In this document: positions 11,201 to 20,752 of the stretch, one piece after another
Numbering within the stretch: position 1 is the stretch's first letter
How the letters are laid out: every line of letters begins with the position of its first letter
Source: Denitromonas halophila
Lineage (GTDB): Bacteria; Pseudomonadota; Gammaproteobacteria; Burkholderiales; Rhodocyclaceae
Assembly: GCF_007625155.1 (NCBI RefSeq)
Contig: NZ_VMNK01000005.1
Location: 62,001-126,000 of the forward strand
Reading direction: 5' to 3'
Length of the DNA stretch: 64,000 bases
Position numbers and translations under genes: made by a program
The notes under the pieces: model-generated
Told to the model about the DNA's origin: nothing
Databases searched by the model: none
Seen by the model: only the letters and a program-made list of their open reading frames with translations

Positions 11201-11610
11201 GCCGGCATGGACGGCGGATCGAGCAAGAAGGTGTATTCGCGCAAGAGCCGCCCCGACTGCCAGTTGAGCTCAACGAGCAAGCTGACAAACGGATCATTGA
11301 CGGGTTTGACGCTGCTCAGGCGAACGTAGGATTTACCTCCGCGCTGCTCAACGGCCATTCGCACGCTGGTCAGTGCCGGCGCGTAACTGAGCTTGGCTGC
11401 CTTGAACGCATCTGGCGCGGCGACGGCAGCCGTCATTGACTTGACTTCGTCGGCGGTCGCGTTCAGTTCGATCTCTGCCCTGAGTGGCTGCCCGAGCGCA
11501 CTGAGTACGGAAATGCGGCCCAGGCCGGCGGCCTGAGCACTGAACGGCATCGCCGCGATCGTGGCCGCAATAACCGTGGCCCTGAGAGAGGTCTTCTGGA
11601 AGGTATTCAA
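8281..11610 (-). CDS. fimV: FimV/HubP-family polar motility protein
   Basis: FimV/HubP proteins organise the cell pole, type IV pilus assembly and twitching in Pseudomonas and Vibrio. About 1109 residues. In order: signal peptide ending MPFSAQA; conserved periplasmic region LGRISVLSALGQPLRAEIEL; a LysM domain near 165-222 (YNVRRGDTLGKIAEQHLP) for peptidoglycan binding; a coiled coil and Pro/Ala-rich linker; one membrane helix near 480-500 (ILALLLGYGLLRSRK); a long acidic Asp/Glu/Ala cytoplasmic region; and the C-terminal FimV motif LELARAYEEMGDAEGARELL. I prefer TTG at 11610 (LNTFQKTSLRAT), with GAGG eight bases upstream; a TTG at 11634 is also open. It is a single gene after asd with its own candidate promoter. 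Confidence 0.9.
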   Translation of the reverse strand: MNTFQKTSLRATVIAATIAAMPFSAQAAGLGRISVLSALGQPLRAEIELNATADEVKSMTAAVAAPDAFKAAKLSYAPALTSVRMAVEQRGGKSYVRLSSVKPVNDPFVSLLVELNWQSGRLLREYTFLLDPPSMPAPKASAGVAAAPIVKPQAASARPIGGQAGGTYNVRRGDTLGKIAEQHLPQGVAVDQMLVALYRANPDAFVGNNVNRLRSGVILNVPDAAEVSAIPRAEARREVVAHAADFADYRRRVAARIAQTAPEPETAPSGQTSSGKITAKVEEPALPSAASKDQVKVSKTVDDATPVVADNGTAMAAATERLKSLEEDLVARDKALREATDRLAALEANIAELQKLIALKNENLAALQTQASTPAPAPTAAAPAPEPIASAPEASAPMAAPKAETPPASAAEQDAIDKELKALVAPEPAAEPAVAPAPPVEAPAPVAAEPTPTPTPAPAPAPTAPPPAEPSFLDSLIANPTTLYGGGGILALLLGYGLLRSRKNRAASPEATAMASVFPPDQNSVFGETGGQSVDTGSSSLIQTDFSQSGLSAIDADEGVDPVAEADVYMAYGRDAQAEEILLDALKGDPNRSAVHVKLLEIYGQRKNMKQFETTATELYSVTGGNGPDWAKAAEMGRKLDPENPLFLRGPQSEIDLPLDEALPDAAGFKADDDTTDDKAAFSAPVAEAVVEAAPSDIDAAIDGDESAEMPLDFSSSVPNPDAPSPSQLKDTWAIPGDLNQYTDSDLEAAAVAQIEEEAAPAAEAPDALDSGDLDFNLDLDEAEALPTADAASMEATEVAGRRLDESFTTTDAGLEFNLDLADADGVADASLDATRVDGVEPNADADVGQASDLDFDAEITLPEVDADAEPDVDADVKVAPEAEIAAEPEAEAEADLDLDLPKEDETKATADAAGVSVVDLEKTNFDGSLLDFDFDLDEGQPGAGNDDRMMATSLDLSDISLDLEGADDEVKPADAGPENAAAEPPPEIADDAVGGELDIDVGDELDDEAPVFDEPAPTAAEADEQAQEDDMMASLSKSVVTSLTDSRSMPDLPDDEDLNQEVDTKLELARAYEEMGDAEGARELLDEVIRDGNDAQQEQARAVFARLG

Positions 11611-11646
11611 AACCGCATCCTCGCGCTGGAGCAATACAGGATTGCG

Positions 11647-11675
11647 AACATATCATTATGGATAGGGTGTATCAA
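11647..11675 (-). promoter_or_regulatory. Candidate sigma70 promoter for fimV
   Basis: On the minus strand TTGATA is followed after 17 bases by TATGTT, about 35 bases upstream of the preferred fimV start. Five of six and four of six consensus positions match. Seen by eye only. Confidence 0.4.
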
Positions 11676-11801
11676 GCAAGTATCCACATTAAGTATTATC
11701 CGCAAAACCTTAAAACGGAAGGAAAATTTCCTTCTCCGGTCTGCCAGCCAATGACAATCGCGGTCTTACAAGCGTCATATTCCGCATTCGGCGGTCATGA
11801 C

Positions 11802-11829
11802 ATGGCCCGGTACCTGAGCACCGGGCCAT
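11802..11829 (-). terminator. Hairpin after asd
   Basis: A perfect 9-bp inverted repeat (atggcccgg / ccgggccat) with a 10-base loop starts seven bases after the asd stop. There is no clear U-run, so it may be a weak terminator or an RNA-stabilising hairpin. The rest of the asd-fimV gap (about 11640-11800) is AT-rich and holds no gene. Confidence 0.5.
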
Positions 11830-11835
11830 CGCAAA

Positions 11836-12954
11836 TTACTGTTCGAGCAAGATGCGCAACATACGACGCAAGGGCTCGGCAGCACCCCACAGCAGTTGGT
11901 CGCCGACGGTAAAGGCGGAAAGATACTCCCCGCCCATGCCCATCTTGCGCAGACGCCCCACCGGAACCGTCAATGTTCCCGTGACGGCGGCCGGCGTGAG
12001 ATCCCGCATGGAGAGCTCGCGCTCATTGGGCACCACTTTGACCGAACCGTTTGCCTTGGCCAGCATGTCGTTTACTTCGTCAAGTGGAACGTCTTTCTTT
12101 AGCTTGATTGTCAAAGCTTGCGAATGACAACGCATGGCGCCCATGCGAACGCACAGTCCGTCGATCACGATCGGGCTGCCGCTGCGGCCGAGAATCTTGT
12201 TGGTTTCGGCCTGGCCCTTCCACTCTTCCTTGCTCTGACCGTTGCCCAGATCCTTGTCGATCCAGGGGATCAGCGACCCGGCCAGCGGCACGCCGAACTG
12301 CGTCGTCGGACAGTCGCTGTTGCGCAGCGCCGCGGCGACATTGCGGTCGATATCAAGAATGGCACCTGCCGGATCCTTGAGCGCATCGCCGGCTGCGGCA
12401 TTCAGGTAGCCCATCTGGTTGAGCAGTTCGCGCATGTGCTGCGCACCGCCACCCGACGCGGCCTGATAGGTCATGGAGGTGGCCCACTCGATCAGATCGT
12501 TCTGGAACAGGCCACCCAGCGCCATTAGCATCAGGCTGACCGTGCAGTTGCCGCCGATGTAGTCCTTCACGCCACGGTGCAGGCCGTTGCGGATGACATC
12601 CATGTTGACCGGATCGAGAACGATGATTGCCTCATCCTTCATGCGCAACGCGGAGGCCGCGTCAATCCAGTAGCCCTTCCAGCCCGCCGCACGCAGCTTG
12701 GGGAAGACCTCATTGGTGTAATCACCGCCCTGGCAGGTCAGGATCACATCCATGGCCTTGAGTGCGTCAATACTGTTCGCGTCCTGCAACGCCGGTGCGG
12801 CCTTGCCCACATCGGGCGCGGCGCCACCGGCGTTGGAGGTGCTGAAAAACACCGGGTCGATCAGCGCAAAATCGTTTTCTTCGCGCATGCGCTGCATCAG
12901 CACAGAGCCGACCATGCCGCGCCACCCCACCAGACCTACTCGCATCGTTGCCAT
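11836..12954 (-). CDS. asd: Aspartate-semialdehyde dehydrogenase
   Basis: It reduces aspartyl phosphate to the semialdehyde feeding Lys, Met, Thr and diaminopimelate synthesis. The 372-residue protein has the NADP-binding [18 protein letters not shown] at its start, the active-site Cys in [16 protein letters not shown] and the [13 protein letters not shown] histidine motif, matching the Gram-negative Asd type. ATG at 12954 has AGGA nine bases upstream and is preferred over the open frame to 12975; ATG 12945 is also possible. It follows leuB closely, so it is probably transcribed with the leu genes. Confidence 0.96.
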   Translation of the reverse strand: MATMRVGLVGWRGMVGSVLMQRMREENDFALIDPVFFSTSNAGGAAPDVGKAAPALQDANSIDALKAMDVILTCQGGDYTNEVFPKLRAAGWKGYWIDAASALRMKDEAIIVLDPVNMDVIRNGLHRGVKDYIGGNCTVSLMLMALGGLFQNDLIEWATSMTYQAASGGGAQHMRELLNQMGYLNAAAGDALKDPAGAILDIDRNVAAALRNSDCPTTQFGVPLAGSLIPWIDKDLGNGQSKEEWKGQAETNKILGRSGSPIVIDGLCVRMGAMRCHSQALTIKLKKDVPLDEVNDMLAKANGSVKVVPNERELSMRDLTPAAVTGTLTVPVGRLRKMGMGGEYLSAFTVGDQLLWGAAEPLRRMLRILLEQ

Positions 12955-12986
12955 CGTCTTGATTCCTGGTTTCAAAGATTTCCGGA

Positions 12987-14048
12987 TCAGAGCGCCGCGA
13001 TCACCGCGTCACCCATTTCAATCGTGCCCACCTTGCGCGTGCCGGGCTCAAAGATATCGCCAGTGCGATAGCCCTGCGCCAACACGGACTTGACCGCCGT
13101 TTCGATACGCTGCGCGGCCGCTTCCTGGCTAAAGGTGTAACGCAGCATCATCGCCACCGACAGGATCGTTGCCAAGGGGTTGGCCAGGCCTTTGCCTGCG
13201 ATATCAGGCGCCGAACCGTGGCAGGGCTCGTACATGCCCTTGTTGTTCTCGTCGAGCGAGGCCGACGGCAGCATGCCGATCGAGCCGGTGAGCATCGCCG
13301 CTTCATCCGACAGGATGTCACCAAAGATGTTGCCGGTGACCACCACATCGAACTGCTTGGGATTCTTCACCAGCTGCATGGCCGCGTTGTCGACCAGCAT
13401 ATGGCTCAGGGTTACATCCGGGTAGTCCGGCGCCATCTCGATCATTACATCGCGCCACAACTGGGTGCATTCGAGGACGTTCATTTTGTCCACCGAGCAC
13501 AGTTTGCCGCCGCGCTTGCGGGCAATCTCATAGGCCACCTTGCCGATGCGGCGAATCTCGGATTCGCTGTAGATCATCGTGTTGTAGCCCACGCGCTCGC
13601 CATTGCGCACCTCGATGCCGCGCGGCTGACCGAAGTAGATGTCGCCGGTCAGTTCGCGCACGATCATGATGTCCAGCCCGGCCACCAGCTCGGGCTTGAG
13701 CGAAGAGGCGTTGGCCAGTTCGGGATACAGAATCGCCGGTCGCAGGTTGGCAAACAGATTCAGTTCCTTGCGGATGCCCAGCAGCCCGCGTTCTGGACGC
13801 TTCTCGCGCGGCAGCGCATCCCACTGCGGGCCGCCCACGGCACCGAGCAGCACCGCATCAGCCGCCTTGGCGAGCTTGAGCGTTTCGTCGGGCAGCGGGA
13901 CACCGGTCGCATCGACGGCGCAGCCGCCCAGATGCGCGGTTTCGGTTTCAAACGGCAAGCCATCGGTGCGCAACGCGTCCAGCACGCGCAGCGCCTGAGC
14001 CATGATCTCGGGACCGATTCCGTCGCCGGGCAGCACACAGATTTTCAT
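12987..14048 (-). CDS. leuB: 3-isopropylmalate dehydrogenase
   Basis: The NAD-dependent third step of leucine synthesis. The 353-residue protein opens [16 protein letters not shown] and carries [11 protein letters not shown], the substrate arginines in [13 protein letters not shown] and NLRPA, and the metal-binding/family signature around [20 protein letters not shown]. Length is typical. It lies about 50 bases after leuD and before asd in a leuC-ecnB-leuD-leuB-asd unit. Confidence 0.97.
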   Translation of the reverse strand: MKICVLPGDGIGPEIMAQALRVLDALRTDGLPFETETAHLGGCAVDATGVPLPDETLKLAKAADAVLLGAVGGPQWDALPREKRPERGLLGIRKELNLFANLRPAILYPELANASSLKPELVAGLDIMIVRELTGDIYFGQPRGIEVRNGERVGYNTMIYSESEIRRIGKVAYEIARKRGGKLCSVDKMNVLECTQLWRDVMIEMAPDYPDVTLSHMLVDNAAMQLVKNPKQFDVVVTGNIFGDILSDEAAMLTGSIGMLPSASLDENNKGMYEPCHGSAPDIAGKGLANPLATILSVAMMLRYTFSQEAAAQRIETAVKSVLAQGYRTGDIFEPGTRKVGTIEMGDAVIAAL

Positions 14049-14099
14049 TCAATTCTCCGGCCGGCGCGCCACGCACGCCGACAGCAAATGGGTTCGCGA

Positions 14100-14738
14100 T
14101 TAGCGGAAGTAGTAAGGATGCTCAGCCTTGCGGCTCGCCTCGAATGCGCGGATCTCGTCGGCATGGCGCAGCGTCAGCCCGATCTCGTCCCAGCCATTGA
14201 GCAGGCATTCCTTGCGGAACCCGTCCACGTCAAAGCCGTGGGCCGTTCCGTCGGGCTCAATCACTTGCTGCGCGGCCAGATCGATCTTCAGACGATAACC
14301 CGCGTTCGCCACACAGGTGGCAAACAGGCGATCAACAACATCTGCCGGCAGACAAATCGGCAGTACGCCATTCTTGAAGCAGTTGTTGAAGAAGATGTCG
14401 GCGTAGCTGGTGCCGATCAGCGCGCGGAAGCCGTAATCGTCAAGCGCCCAGGGCGCATGCTCGCGCGAGCTGCCGCAGCCGAAGTTGTCACGGGTCAGCA
14501 GAATCTGCGCACCGGTGTATCGCGATTGGTTGAGCACGAAGTCCGGATTCAGCTTGCGGGTGCTGTTGTCCATGCCCGGCTCGCCGTGGTCCAGATAGCG
14601 CCATTCGTCGAACAGGTTGGGACCGAAGCCACTGCGCTGAATCGACTTCAGGAATTGCTTCGGGATGATCGCGTCGGTGTCGACGTTCGCACGGTCGAGT
14701 GGCGCGACCAATCCATCGAGAGTTGTAAAAGCTCGCAT
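14100..14738 (-). CDS. leuD: 3-isopropylmalate dehydratase small subunit
   Basis: The swivelling-domain subunit that joins LeuC to isomerise 2- and 3-isopropylmalate. The 212-residue protein shows [19 protein letters not shown] near the start and the substrate loop [15 protein letters not shown]. The ATG at 14738 overlaps by one base the stop of the small lipoprotein gene inserted between leuC and leuD (TAATG), so that small gene is part of the same transcript. Confidence 0.97.
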   Translation of the reverse strand: MRAFTTLDGLVAPLDRANVDTDAIIPKQFLKSIQRSGFGPNLFDEWRYLDHGEPGMDNSTRKLNPDFVLNQSRYTGAQILLTRDNFGCGSSREHAPWALDDYGFRALIGTSYADIFFNNCFKNGVLPICLPADVVDRLFATCVANAGYRLKIDLAAQQVIEPDGTAHGFDVDGFRKECLLNGWDEIGLTLRHADEIRAFEASRKAEHPYYFR

Positions 14739-14869
14739 TACTTTTTCGCCGCCTTCTGGATGGCTTCGCCACCCTTTTCAATATCCTGACCCACGCCGCG
14801 CACCGTATTGCATGCCGACAGGCTCACCAAGGCCATCGTGGCCATGATCAAAGCGATCAGTCGTTTCAT
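14738..14869 (-). CDS. Entericidin EcnA/B-type small lipoprotein
   Basis: A 43-residue protein. Residues 1-19 are a lipoprotein signal ([19 protein letters not shown]) ending in lipobox LSAC with Cys20 as the lipidation site; the mature part [21 protein letters not shown] is the entericidin signature. Entericidins are tiny envelope lipoproteins; EcnA/EcnB of E. coli were described as an antidote/toxin pair, but single copies of unknown role are widespread. An AGGAG site lies eight bases before the ATG. It sits between the leuC stop (10-base gap) and the leuD start (one-base overlap), where betaproteobacteria often carry such a gene. Confidence 0.9.
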   Translation of the reverse strand: MKRLIALIMATMALVSLSACNTVRGVGQDIEKGGEAIQKAAKK

Positions 14870-14879
14870 CTCACGCTCC

Positions 14880-16292
14880 TCAGTTCAACTCGGCCACATC
14901 GGCAAAATGACCGGCAATCGCCGCCGCAGCCGCCAGCGCCGGACTCACCAGATGCGTCCGGCCACCGGCGCCCTGGCGCCCTTCAAAGTTGCGGTTCGAG
15001 GTCGACGCGCAACGCTCACCCGACTCGAGACGATCGGCGTTCATGGCCAGGCACATCGAACAGCCCGGCTCACGCCACTCAAAACCGGCAGCAACAAACA
15101 CCTTATCCAGGCCTTCCGACTCCGCCTGACGCTTGACCAGCCCGGAACCCGGCACCACCAGCACTTGCTTGACCGAATCGGCCTTCTGGCGCCCCTTGGC
15201 CACTGCGGCCGCTGCACGCAGATCTTCAATCCGCGAGTTGGTACACGAGCCGATAAACACGCGGTCCACCGGGATGCGCTTGATCGGCGTGCCAGCTTCC
15301 AGGCCCATGTAGGCAAGTGCGCGAGTCATGCCCTCGCGCTTGACCGGGTCCTTCTCGGCCGCCGGATCGGGCACCACGCCGTTGATGTCGGACACCATTT
15401 CGGGCGACGTGCCCCAGGTCACCTGCGGGCGAATCGACGCGGCGTCCATCTGGACGACCTTGTCGTACGCCGCGCCGGCGTCGGAGGTGAGCGTGCGCCA
15501 ATAAGCGGATGCGCGCTCGAACTCTTCGCCAGCGGGTGCGTACGGGCGCCCTTTCAGGTACTCGATCGTGGTCTCATCCACAGCAATCAAGCCCGCGCGA
15601 GCGCCAGCTTCGATCGCCATGTTGCAGATGGTCATCCGGCCTTCCATCGACAGCCCACGAATCGCGCTGCCGCCAAATTCCATCGCGTAGCCCGTCCCGC
15701 CAGCCGTTCCGATACGGCCGATGATGGCCAGCACCACGTCCTTGGCGGTCACACCCGGGGCCAGATCGCCATCGACCTGGATCAGCAGCGTCTTCGATTT
15801 CTTTTGCATCAGGCACTGCGTGGCCAGCACATGCTCGACCTCGGAGGTACCGATGCCGTGTGCCAGGCAGGCAAACGCACCATGCGTCGAGGTGTGCGAA
15901 TCACCACACACCACGGTCATGCCCGGCAGCGTGGCGCCGTTTTCCGGTCCGATCACGTGCACGATGCCCTGACGCTCATCCTTGAACGGGAAATAGGCCA
16001 GCGACCCGACCTCGCGGATGTTGGCATCCAGCGTCTCGACCTGCTGGCGGGAGATCGGATCCTTGATCCCCTCCTCCCAGTGATCGGTCGGCGTGTTGTG
16101 ATCGGCCGTGGCCACGATGGAGCTCACCCGCCACGGCTTGCGCCCGGCCAGCTTGAGCCCTTCGAAGGCCTGCGGACTGGTGACTTCGTGCACCAGGTGA
16201 CGATCGATATAGATCAGCGCCGTGCCGTCCGCATCCTGGCGAACCACATGGCTGGACCACAACTTTTCGTAAAGTGTCTGTGCTTGTTGCAT
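14880..16292 (-). CDS. leuC: 3-isopropylmalate dehydratase large subunit
   Basis: The aconitase-family subunit holding the [4Fe-4S] cluster. The 470-residue protein has [32 protein letters not shown] and the three cluster cysteines in [12 protein letters not shown] and [12 protein letters not shown] at 16292 ([12 protein letters not shown]) has GGAAG five bases upstream; the GTG at 16307 would put that ribosome site inside the gene. It is the first gene of the leuCD-leuB-asd unit. The roughly 90 bases between it and the M48 gene contain no evident gene. Confidence 0.97.
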   Translation of the reverse strand: MQQAQTLYEKLWSSHVVRQDADGTALIYIDRHLVHEVTSPQAFEGLKLAGRKPWRVSSIVATADHNTPTDHWEEGIKDPISRQQVETLDANIREVGSLAYFPFKDERQGIVHVIGPENGATLPGMTVVCGDSHTSTHGAFACLAHGIGTSEVEHVLATQCLMQKKSKTLLIQVDGDLAPGVTAKDVVLAIIGRIGTAGGTGYAMEFGGSAIRGLSMEGRMTICNMAIEAGARAGLIAVDETTIEYLKGRPYAPAGEEFERASAYWRTLTSDAGAAYDKVVQMDAASIRPQVTWGTSPEMVSDINGVVPDPAAEKDPVKREGMTRALAYMGLEAGTPIKRIPVDRVFIGSCTNSRIEDLRAAAAVAKGRQKADSVKQVLVVPGSGLVKRQAESEGLDKVFVAAGFEWREPGCSMCLAMNADRLESGERCASTSNRNFEGRQGAGGRTHLVSPALAAAAAIAGHFADVAELN

Positions 16293-16381
16293 CTTGTCTT
16301 CCAACACACCGTGAACGTTTGATTAAACCACAGCTATTCCCTGCTGGATAGCCGATATGCTGCAGTGCGCCATCCGCATTT

Positions 16382-17200
16382 TCAGCGGCGCCGGGTGGCC
16401 TCGTAGATCGGCATCACCCGCGCGGCATCGCGTGCCAGCTCGGCCTTGCGCGTCGCATGCGAGGGGTGGGTCGACAGCCATTCCGGCTGCGCACCATTGC
16501 TCTGGCTGGCCATCTTGTCCCACAGCCCCACCGCCGCGCGCGGATCGTAGCCGGCGCGAGCGGCAAGTTCGACCCCCATGCTGTCGGCTTCGGTCTCGTG
16601 CAGGCGCGAGTTGGGCAGTTCGAAGCTGACCTTGGCGACCGTGCCCATCAACTCCGCGCCCGGCTGCCCGAGACCGACTGCCGCACTCAATACCGACACA
16701 CCAATGTTGGTGACCATGGCTTGCGACACGCGCTCGCGGGCGTGCTCACGCAGCGCGTGAGCAATTTCGTGCCCCATCACCGCCGCGATTTCGTCATCAG
16801 TCAGTTTCAAGCGGTCAATCAAACCGCGATAGAACGCAATCTTGCCGCCGGCCATACACCAGGCGTTGAGCTCGTTCGACTCGATCACGTTGACCTCCCA
16901 ACGCCAACCCGGCGCATCGGCACGGAAGGCGGAGGTCTGCGGAATCAGCCGGTTGGCGATGCCACGCACCCGCGTCAGCATGCGTCGGTCACGATTGAGC
17001 TGACCTTTCTTCTGCGCCGCGGCGATCACCTGCTGATATTGCTGCGCCGAGGCTTGCTCCACTTCCGAGGCCGAGACCAGCATCGACTGGCCGCGATCCA
17101 CACCGACAGCTCCGCCTTGCGTTGTCTGAATCGTCTGACACCCCGCCAGCACCAGCGCGGCCAATGCCATGCCACACCAGCGACTCCAAGTTTTACGCAT
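16382..17200 (-). CDS. M48-family metalloprotease lipoprotein
   Basis: A 272-residue periplasmic zinc protease related to LoiP/YcaL-type M48 proteins. The N-terminus is a lipoprotein signal with lipobox LAGC (MALAALVLAGCQT); the catalytic motif is VMGHEIAHALREHARE (HExxH), and the third zinc ligand is the Glu of ETEADSMGVELAARAGYD. Such proteases take part in envelope quality control. ATG at 17200 has AGGAGG six bases upstream; the open frame to 17224 lacks this. The gene overlaps the end of the MFS gene by 8 bases. Confidence 0.92.
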   Translation of the reverse strand: MRKTWSRWCGMALAALVLAGCQTIQTTQGGAVGVDRGQSMLVSASEVEQASAQQYQQVIAAAQKKGQLNRDRRMLTRVRGIANRLIPQTSAFRADAPGWRWEVNVIESNELNAWCMAGGKIAFYRGLIDRLKLTDDEIAAVMGHEIAHALREHARERVSQAMVTNIGVSVLSAAVGLGQPGAELMGTVAKVSFELPNSRLHETEADSMGVELAARAGYDPRAAVGLWDKMASQSNGAQPEWLSTHPSHATRKAELARDAARVMPIYEATRRR

Positions 17201-18359
17201 GTTGCACCTCCTGATGCAAGTCATTCCGCCAGCCCCGCCAGATCAAGAACCAGCCCATCAGTCCAAACACGGAGCCGAGGGTAAATGTCCAGCCAGAGCC
17301 CATCCAGTCCCAAGTGTAACCGCTGATCAAACCGCCCAGCATCCCACCCGCGCCAAAACTCAAACTGCCGTAGATCGCCTGCCCACGCGCCTGAAGCTGC
17401 CCCGGAAACCACTGATTCACCGCCGCAATCGAGGCCGCATGATAAGCACCAAACGTTGCCCCATGGAGCAACTGGGCAAGTACCAGCACCACCAGCGAAG
17501 ACACGCCCCAGCCAATCATCGCAAAACGCAGCACCGCCGCAGCAAACGCAACGAGCAGAATCTGACGCAGACCAAAGCGTCGGGTCAGCTGCGGCATGAC
17601 CATGAAGACCCCGATTTCCGCCACCACGCCGAGCGTCCACATCCAGCCCACAAAGGCTTTCGAGTAGCCCGCATCAACCAGCAGGATCGAGTAGAAAATA
17701 TACAGGGCGCCATGCGCCGCCGACATAAAGAACGCGCCCCCGAGCATGGCGCGCACATCGCGCCGCCGAAGCACCGCCGACAGCCCGGGCGTGTCGTGAT
17801 GATGTGGCGGCCGTGGCGCCTCGGGCACGCATAGCGCAAACGCCGCGATCCCCGCCAGCAAGGCGGCGGTCATCCACAACTGACTATCCACGGGCAACCA
17901 GCTCAAGGCATGACCGATGCCGAGTACGGCGACAATGAATCCGATCGAGCCCCACAGCCGGATGTTGCCATAGCGCCCCGACTTCCCCGCCAGGTGGCTG
18001 AACGTGAGGCTCTCGACCAAGGGCAAGGCGGCGCTCCAGAAGAAAGCCATGATCGCCATGCCGACAAAGATGCCTTCGAAACTGGTGGTCCGAAAGAACA
18101 CCGCGAAGCCCGCCAGCGACGCGAAAGCCGACAGGCGCACGATGGGCATCCGCGCACCGAGGCGATCGGCCAGCCAGCCCCACAGATTGGGCGCCACCAC
18201 CCGCATGACCTGCATGAGCGACATCAGAATGGCGATATCGGTGGCCGAAAAGCTGAGCGACTGCAGGTAGAGCGTGAAGTACGGCGAAAAGGCGCCGATG
18301 AACGCGAAATAAAAGAAGTAGTAGCCCGACAGGCGCCAGTAAGGAAGCATGGCCGGCAT
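17193..18359 (-). CDS. MFS transporter, phenylpropionate permease (PPP)-like
   Basis: A 388-residue 12-helix major facilitator. The opening LPYWRLSGYYFFYFAFIGAFSPYFTLYL and the paired halves match the MFS_1-like/HcaT branch that includes the 3-phenylpropionate permease. Substrate cannot be told from sequence. Starts MPAMLPYW at 18359 or MLPYW at 18350; homology begins at LPYWRL. It overlaps the downstream M48 gene by 8 bases, implying one transcript. Confidence 0.85.
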   Translation of the reverse strand: MPAMLPYWRLSGYYFFYFAFIGAFSPYFTLYLQSLSFSATDIAILMSLMQVMRVVAPNLWGWLADRLGARMPIVRLSAFASLAGFAVFFRTTSFEGIFVGMAIMAFFWSAALPLVESLTFSHLAGKSGRYGNIRLWGSIGFIVAVLGIGHALSWLPVDSQLWMTAALLAGIAAFALCVPEAPRPPHHHDTPGLSAVLRRRDVRAMLGGAFFMSAAHGALYIFYSILLVDAGYSKAFVGWMWTLGVVAEIGVFMVMPQLTRRFGLRQILLVAFAAAVLRFAMIGWGVSSLVVLVLAQLLHGATFGAYHAASIAAVNQWFPGQLQARGQAIYGSLSFGAGGMLGGLISGYTWDWMGSGWTFTLGSVFGLMGWFLIWRGWRNDLHQEVQHA

Positions 18360-18406
18360 TGTACCGACAGCCCGCCACCGCAGACGACGCACGCACGACA
18401 GGCATG

Positions 18407-18429
18407 AAAAAAGCGCCCGCAGGCGCTTT
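18407..18429 (-). terminator. Rho-independent terminator of ydcH
   Basis: An 8-bp stem (aaagcgcc / ggcgcttt) with a 4-base loop; on the minus strand the stem runs into six consecutive T. It lies 20 bases after the ydcH stop. Confidence 0.85.
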
Positions 18430-18448
18430 CGTCATGTCGCGAACCGGT

Positions 18449-18697
18449 TCAGGCCGGGCTGAAACGTTGCAGCAGGCCGAACAACTCGTCCTTGAGTTTG
18501 AGACGCTCTTTTTTCAGATCCTCAAGCTCCGGATCGGTCGCCACCTCGGCTTCGACTTCGATGCGCACCACATGGCGATTGACTTCATGGTAGCGATCGA
18601 ACAGACGCGAGAAGTGGTTATCGGACACCTTCAGTGCATGAATCGCGTCGCGGTATTCGGGGAATTCAGTATGCAGATCATGGGCTTGCAAGCTCAT
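18449..18697 (-). CDS. YdcH/DUF465 family small protein
   Basis: An 82-residue, highly charged helical protein (RLFDRYHEVNRHVVRIE, then EDLKKERLKLKDELF) matching the DUF465/YdcH family, which forms a short antiparallel coiled-coil hairpin. The function is unknown. The gene is monocistronic: a strong terminator follows and aroC lies upstream with a gap of about 70 bases. Confidence 0.88.
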   Translation of the reverse strand: MSLQAHDLHTEFPEYRDAIHALKVSDNHFSRLFDRYHEVNRHVVRIEVEAEVATDPELEDLKKERLKLKDELFGLLQRFSPA

Positions 18698-18771
18698 CTT
18701 TGGTCCTCTCTTTGTTGCCGTTTCGTTGACTTCAGCCTACGCCCCGCCCCTCTGCATTGAGTTGATTCAGG

Positions 18772-19926
18772 TCAATCGCCTCGTGCACCGAGTGTCGGCG
18801 ACGGCACCGCCTGCGCGCCCTCAGGAGCCAGACCGGCGATCTTCGGCGTCGCGCAGACCACATCGGCATTCTGAGCACGATGGCGCAATGCGTGATCCAT
18901 CAGCACCAGCGCCAGCATCGACTCGGCAATCGGCGTGGCACGGATACCCACACACGGGTCGTGCCGGCCATGCGTATTGACGATCACCGGCTCACCCGCC
19001 TTGTTGATCGAGCGTCGATCCAGCCGGATGCTGGAGGTCGGCTTGATCGCCATGCTGACCATCACATCCTGCCCGCTGGAGATACCACCCAGCACACCGC
19101 CAGCGTGGTTCGACAAATAGCCGGCGGGCGTCATTTCGTCCGAATGCTCCGTCCCGCGCTGCACGACGCTGTCAAAACCGGCGCCGATTTCGACGCCCTT
19201 GACTGCATTGATGCTCATCATCGCGTGGGCAATATCGGCGTCGAGGCGGTCATACACTGGCTCGCCCCAGCCCACGGGCACGCCCGTGGCGACCACATTG
19301 ATCCGCGCGCCGATCGAATCACCCGACTTGCGCAGCTCGTCCATGTAGGCATCCAGCTCGGGGACCATCGCAAGATTCGGCGCAAAGAAGGCATTGCCTT
19401 CGGCGTCGAGGTCTTCCCAGGCTTTGAACGGGATCTCGATCGGGCCGAGCTGCGCCATGTAGCCACGAATCACGATGCCGTAGCGCTCGGTCAGCCACTT
19501 GCGCGCAATCGCACCCGCCGCCACACGCACCGCCGTCTCACGCGCCGAGGAGCGACCGCCACCGCGCGGGTCGCGAATGCCGTATTTCTGCCAGTAGCCG
19601 TAGTCGGCGTGACCGGGACGGAAGGTCTCGGCAATATTGGAGTAGTCCTTGCTGCGCTGGTCCTGATTGCGGATCAGCAGCGCGATCGGCGTGCCGGTCG
19701 TGAGACCTTCGTACACGCCCGAGAGAATCTCGACCGTGTCGGGCTCGCGGCGTTGCGTCACATGGCGCGAAGTGCCGGGCTTGCGTCGATCCAGCTCGGC
19801 CTGAATATCCGCCTCGCTGATGGCCAGCCCCGGCGGACAACCGTCAACCACACAGCCGATCGCCGGCCCATGCGACTCGCCAAAGGACGACACGCAAAAC
19901 AACTTGCCTAAACGATTACCGGACAT
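18772..19926 (-). CDS. aroC: Chorismate synthase
   Basis: The FMN-dependent last step of the shikimate pathway, supplying chorismate for Trp, Phe, Tyr and folate. The 384-residue protein has the three family signatures: [19 protein letters not shown] near the start, then [20 protein letters not shown] and [22 protein letters not shown]. The C-terminus is slightly longer than the E. coli enzyme. It appears monocistronic. Confidence 0.97.
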   Translation of the reverse strand: MSGNRLGKLFCVSSFGESHGPAIGCVVDGCPPGLAISEADIQAELDRRKPGTSRHVTQRREPDTVEILSGVYEGLTTGTPIALLIRNQDQRSKDYSNIAETFRPGHADYGYWQKYGIRDPRGGGRSSARETAVRVAAGAIARKWLTERYGIVIRGYMAQLGPIEIPFKAWEDLDAEGNAFFAPNLAMVPELDAYMDELRKSGDSIGARINVVATGVPVGWGEPVYDRLDADIAHAMMSINAVKGVEIGAGFDSVVQRGTEHSDEMTPAGYLSNHAGGVLGGISSGQDVMVSMAIKPTSSIRLDRRSINKAGEPVIVNTHGRHDPCVGIRATPIAESMLALVLMDHALRHRAQNADVVCATPKIAGLAPEGAQAVPSPTLGARGD

Positions 19927-20001
19927 GGGATCTACCGCGAGCGAGGAAAGCTTGCGAGTTTATCAAATGGCGCGCCCGGCGCCCAATGGCGACCGCGGCG
20001 T

Positions 20002-20622
20002 TCAGTGACAGGCGTCGTGCTTGAGCCCGTAAAAAAAACAATTGATCAGCCCACCCGCCAGATCCAGCGAGTACACCTCCGGCTGGAGACTCCAGCTGGC
20101 GATCAGTCCATCGATCATGACGGACAACGACAAGGCCGCACGATGCGGGTCAACCGAGGCCGGCAAATCGCCCCGCGCCTTGGCCACCGTAAAGGCCTGT
20201 TCCTGTCGCAGCAGATGGCGATCACAGCACTCCATGCACTGATCCACCACCGGCACCATTTCATCCACGTACTCACTCTTGTGCATCGCGATGGCAAACA
20301 CGCGGATGTAACGCGGGTCGGAATTGATGCGCTCAATCACGCCCAGCACCCGTTCACGCAGTTCTTCCAGCGGGCGTTCGCTGGTCGAGTAATCGGCCTC
20401 GGAGATCGCCTCAAGTGGATCGATGGCGCGGCGCATCATGGCCTCGAACACCTCGCCCTTGTTGGCAAAATGCCAATAGATCGCCCCGCGCGTGACACTG
20501 GCCGCTTCCGCGATATCCGCCAAGGTCGTCCTCGCCATGCCCTTGCGGTAGAACACCGCTTCGGCCGCATCGAGAATCGTATGCCGCGTCTCGAGCGCCT
20601 CTTCTTTGGTCTTTCTTACCAT
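20002..20622 (-). CDS. TetR-family repressor of the RND operon (AcrR/TtgR-like)
   Basis: A 206-residue regulator with an N-terminal helix-turn-helix (TLADIAEAASVTRGAIYWHFANKGEVF, about 28-55) and a C-terminal ligand domain. MVRKTKEEALETRHTILDAAE is the typical start of AcrR/MexR-TtgR-like regulators, so I take ATG 20622 over the longer frame to 20670. It is divergent from the RND operon and a palindromic operator lies in the shared intergenic region. By analogy with AcrR it represses the pump until a hydrophobic drug binds; ligand unknown. Confidence 0.92.
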   Translation of the reverse strand: MVRKTKEEALETRHTILDAAEAVFYRKGMARTTLADIAEAASVTRGAIYWHFANKGEVFEAMMRRAIDPLEAISEADYSTSERPLEELRERVLGVIERINSDPRYIRVFAIAMHKSEYVDEMVPVVDQCMECCDRHLLRQEQAFTVAKARGDLPASVDPHRAALSLSVMIDGLIASWSLQPEVYSLDLAGGLINCFFYGLKHDACH

Positions 20623-20687
20623 CGCTCTCGCAGTCCTTGCTGACATCTGTTGCCACGGATTGAAGCACACAAAATCGAAGATGTCAC

Positions 20688-20717
20688 TTTACATACATTC
20701 ATGAATGTTTCTACAAT
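20688..20717 (+). promoter_or_regulatory. RND operon promoter with embedded TetR operator
   Basis: TTTACA and TACAAT (each five of six consensus) are separated by 18 bases, and the spacer contains the perfect 14-base palindrome acattcatgaatgt at 20695-20708. It resembles the AcrR operator with its inverted TACATACATT half-sites. Repressor bound here would block RNA polymerase directly. The distance to the adaptor gene start is about 35 bases. Confidence 0.7.
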
Positions 20718-20752
20718 TGCGCTCATACCAATAACGACCGGAACACGCCCCA

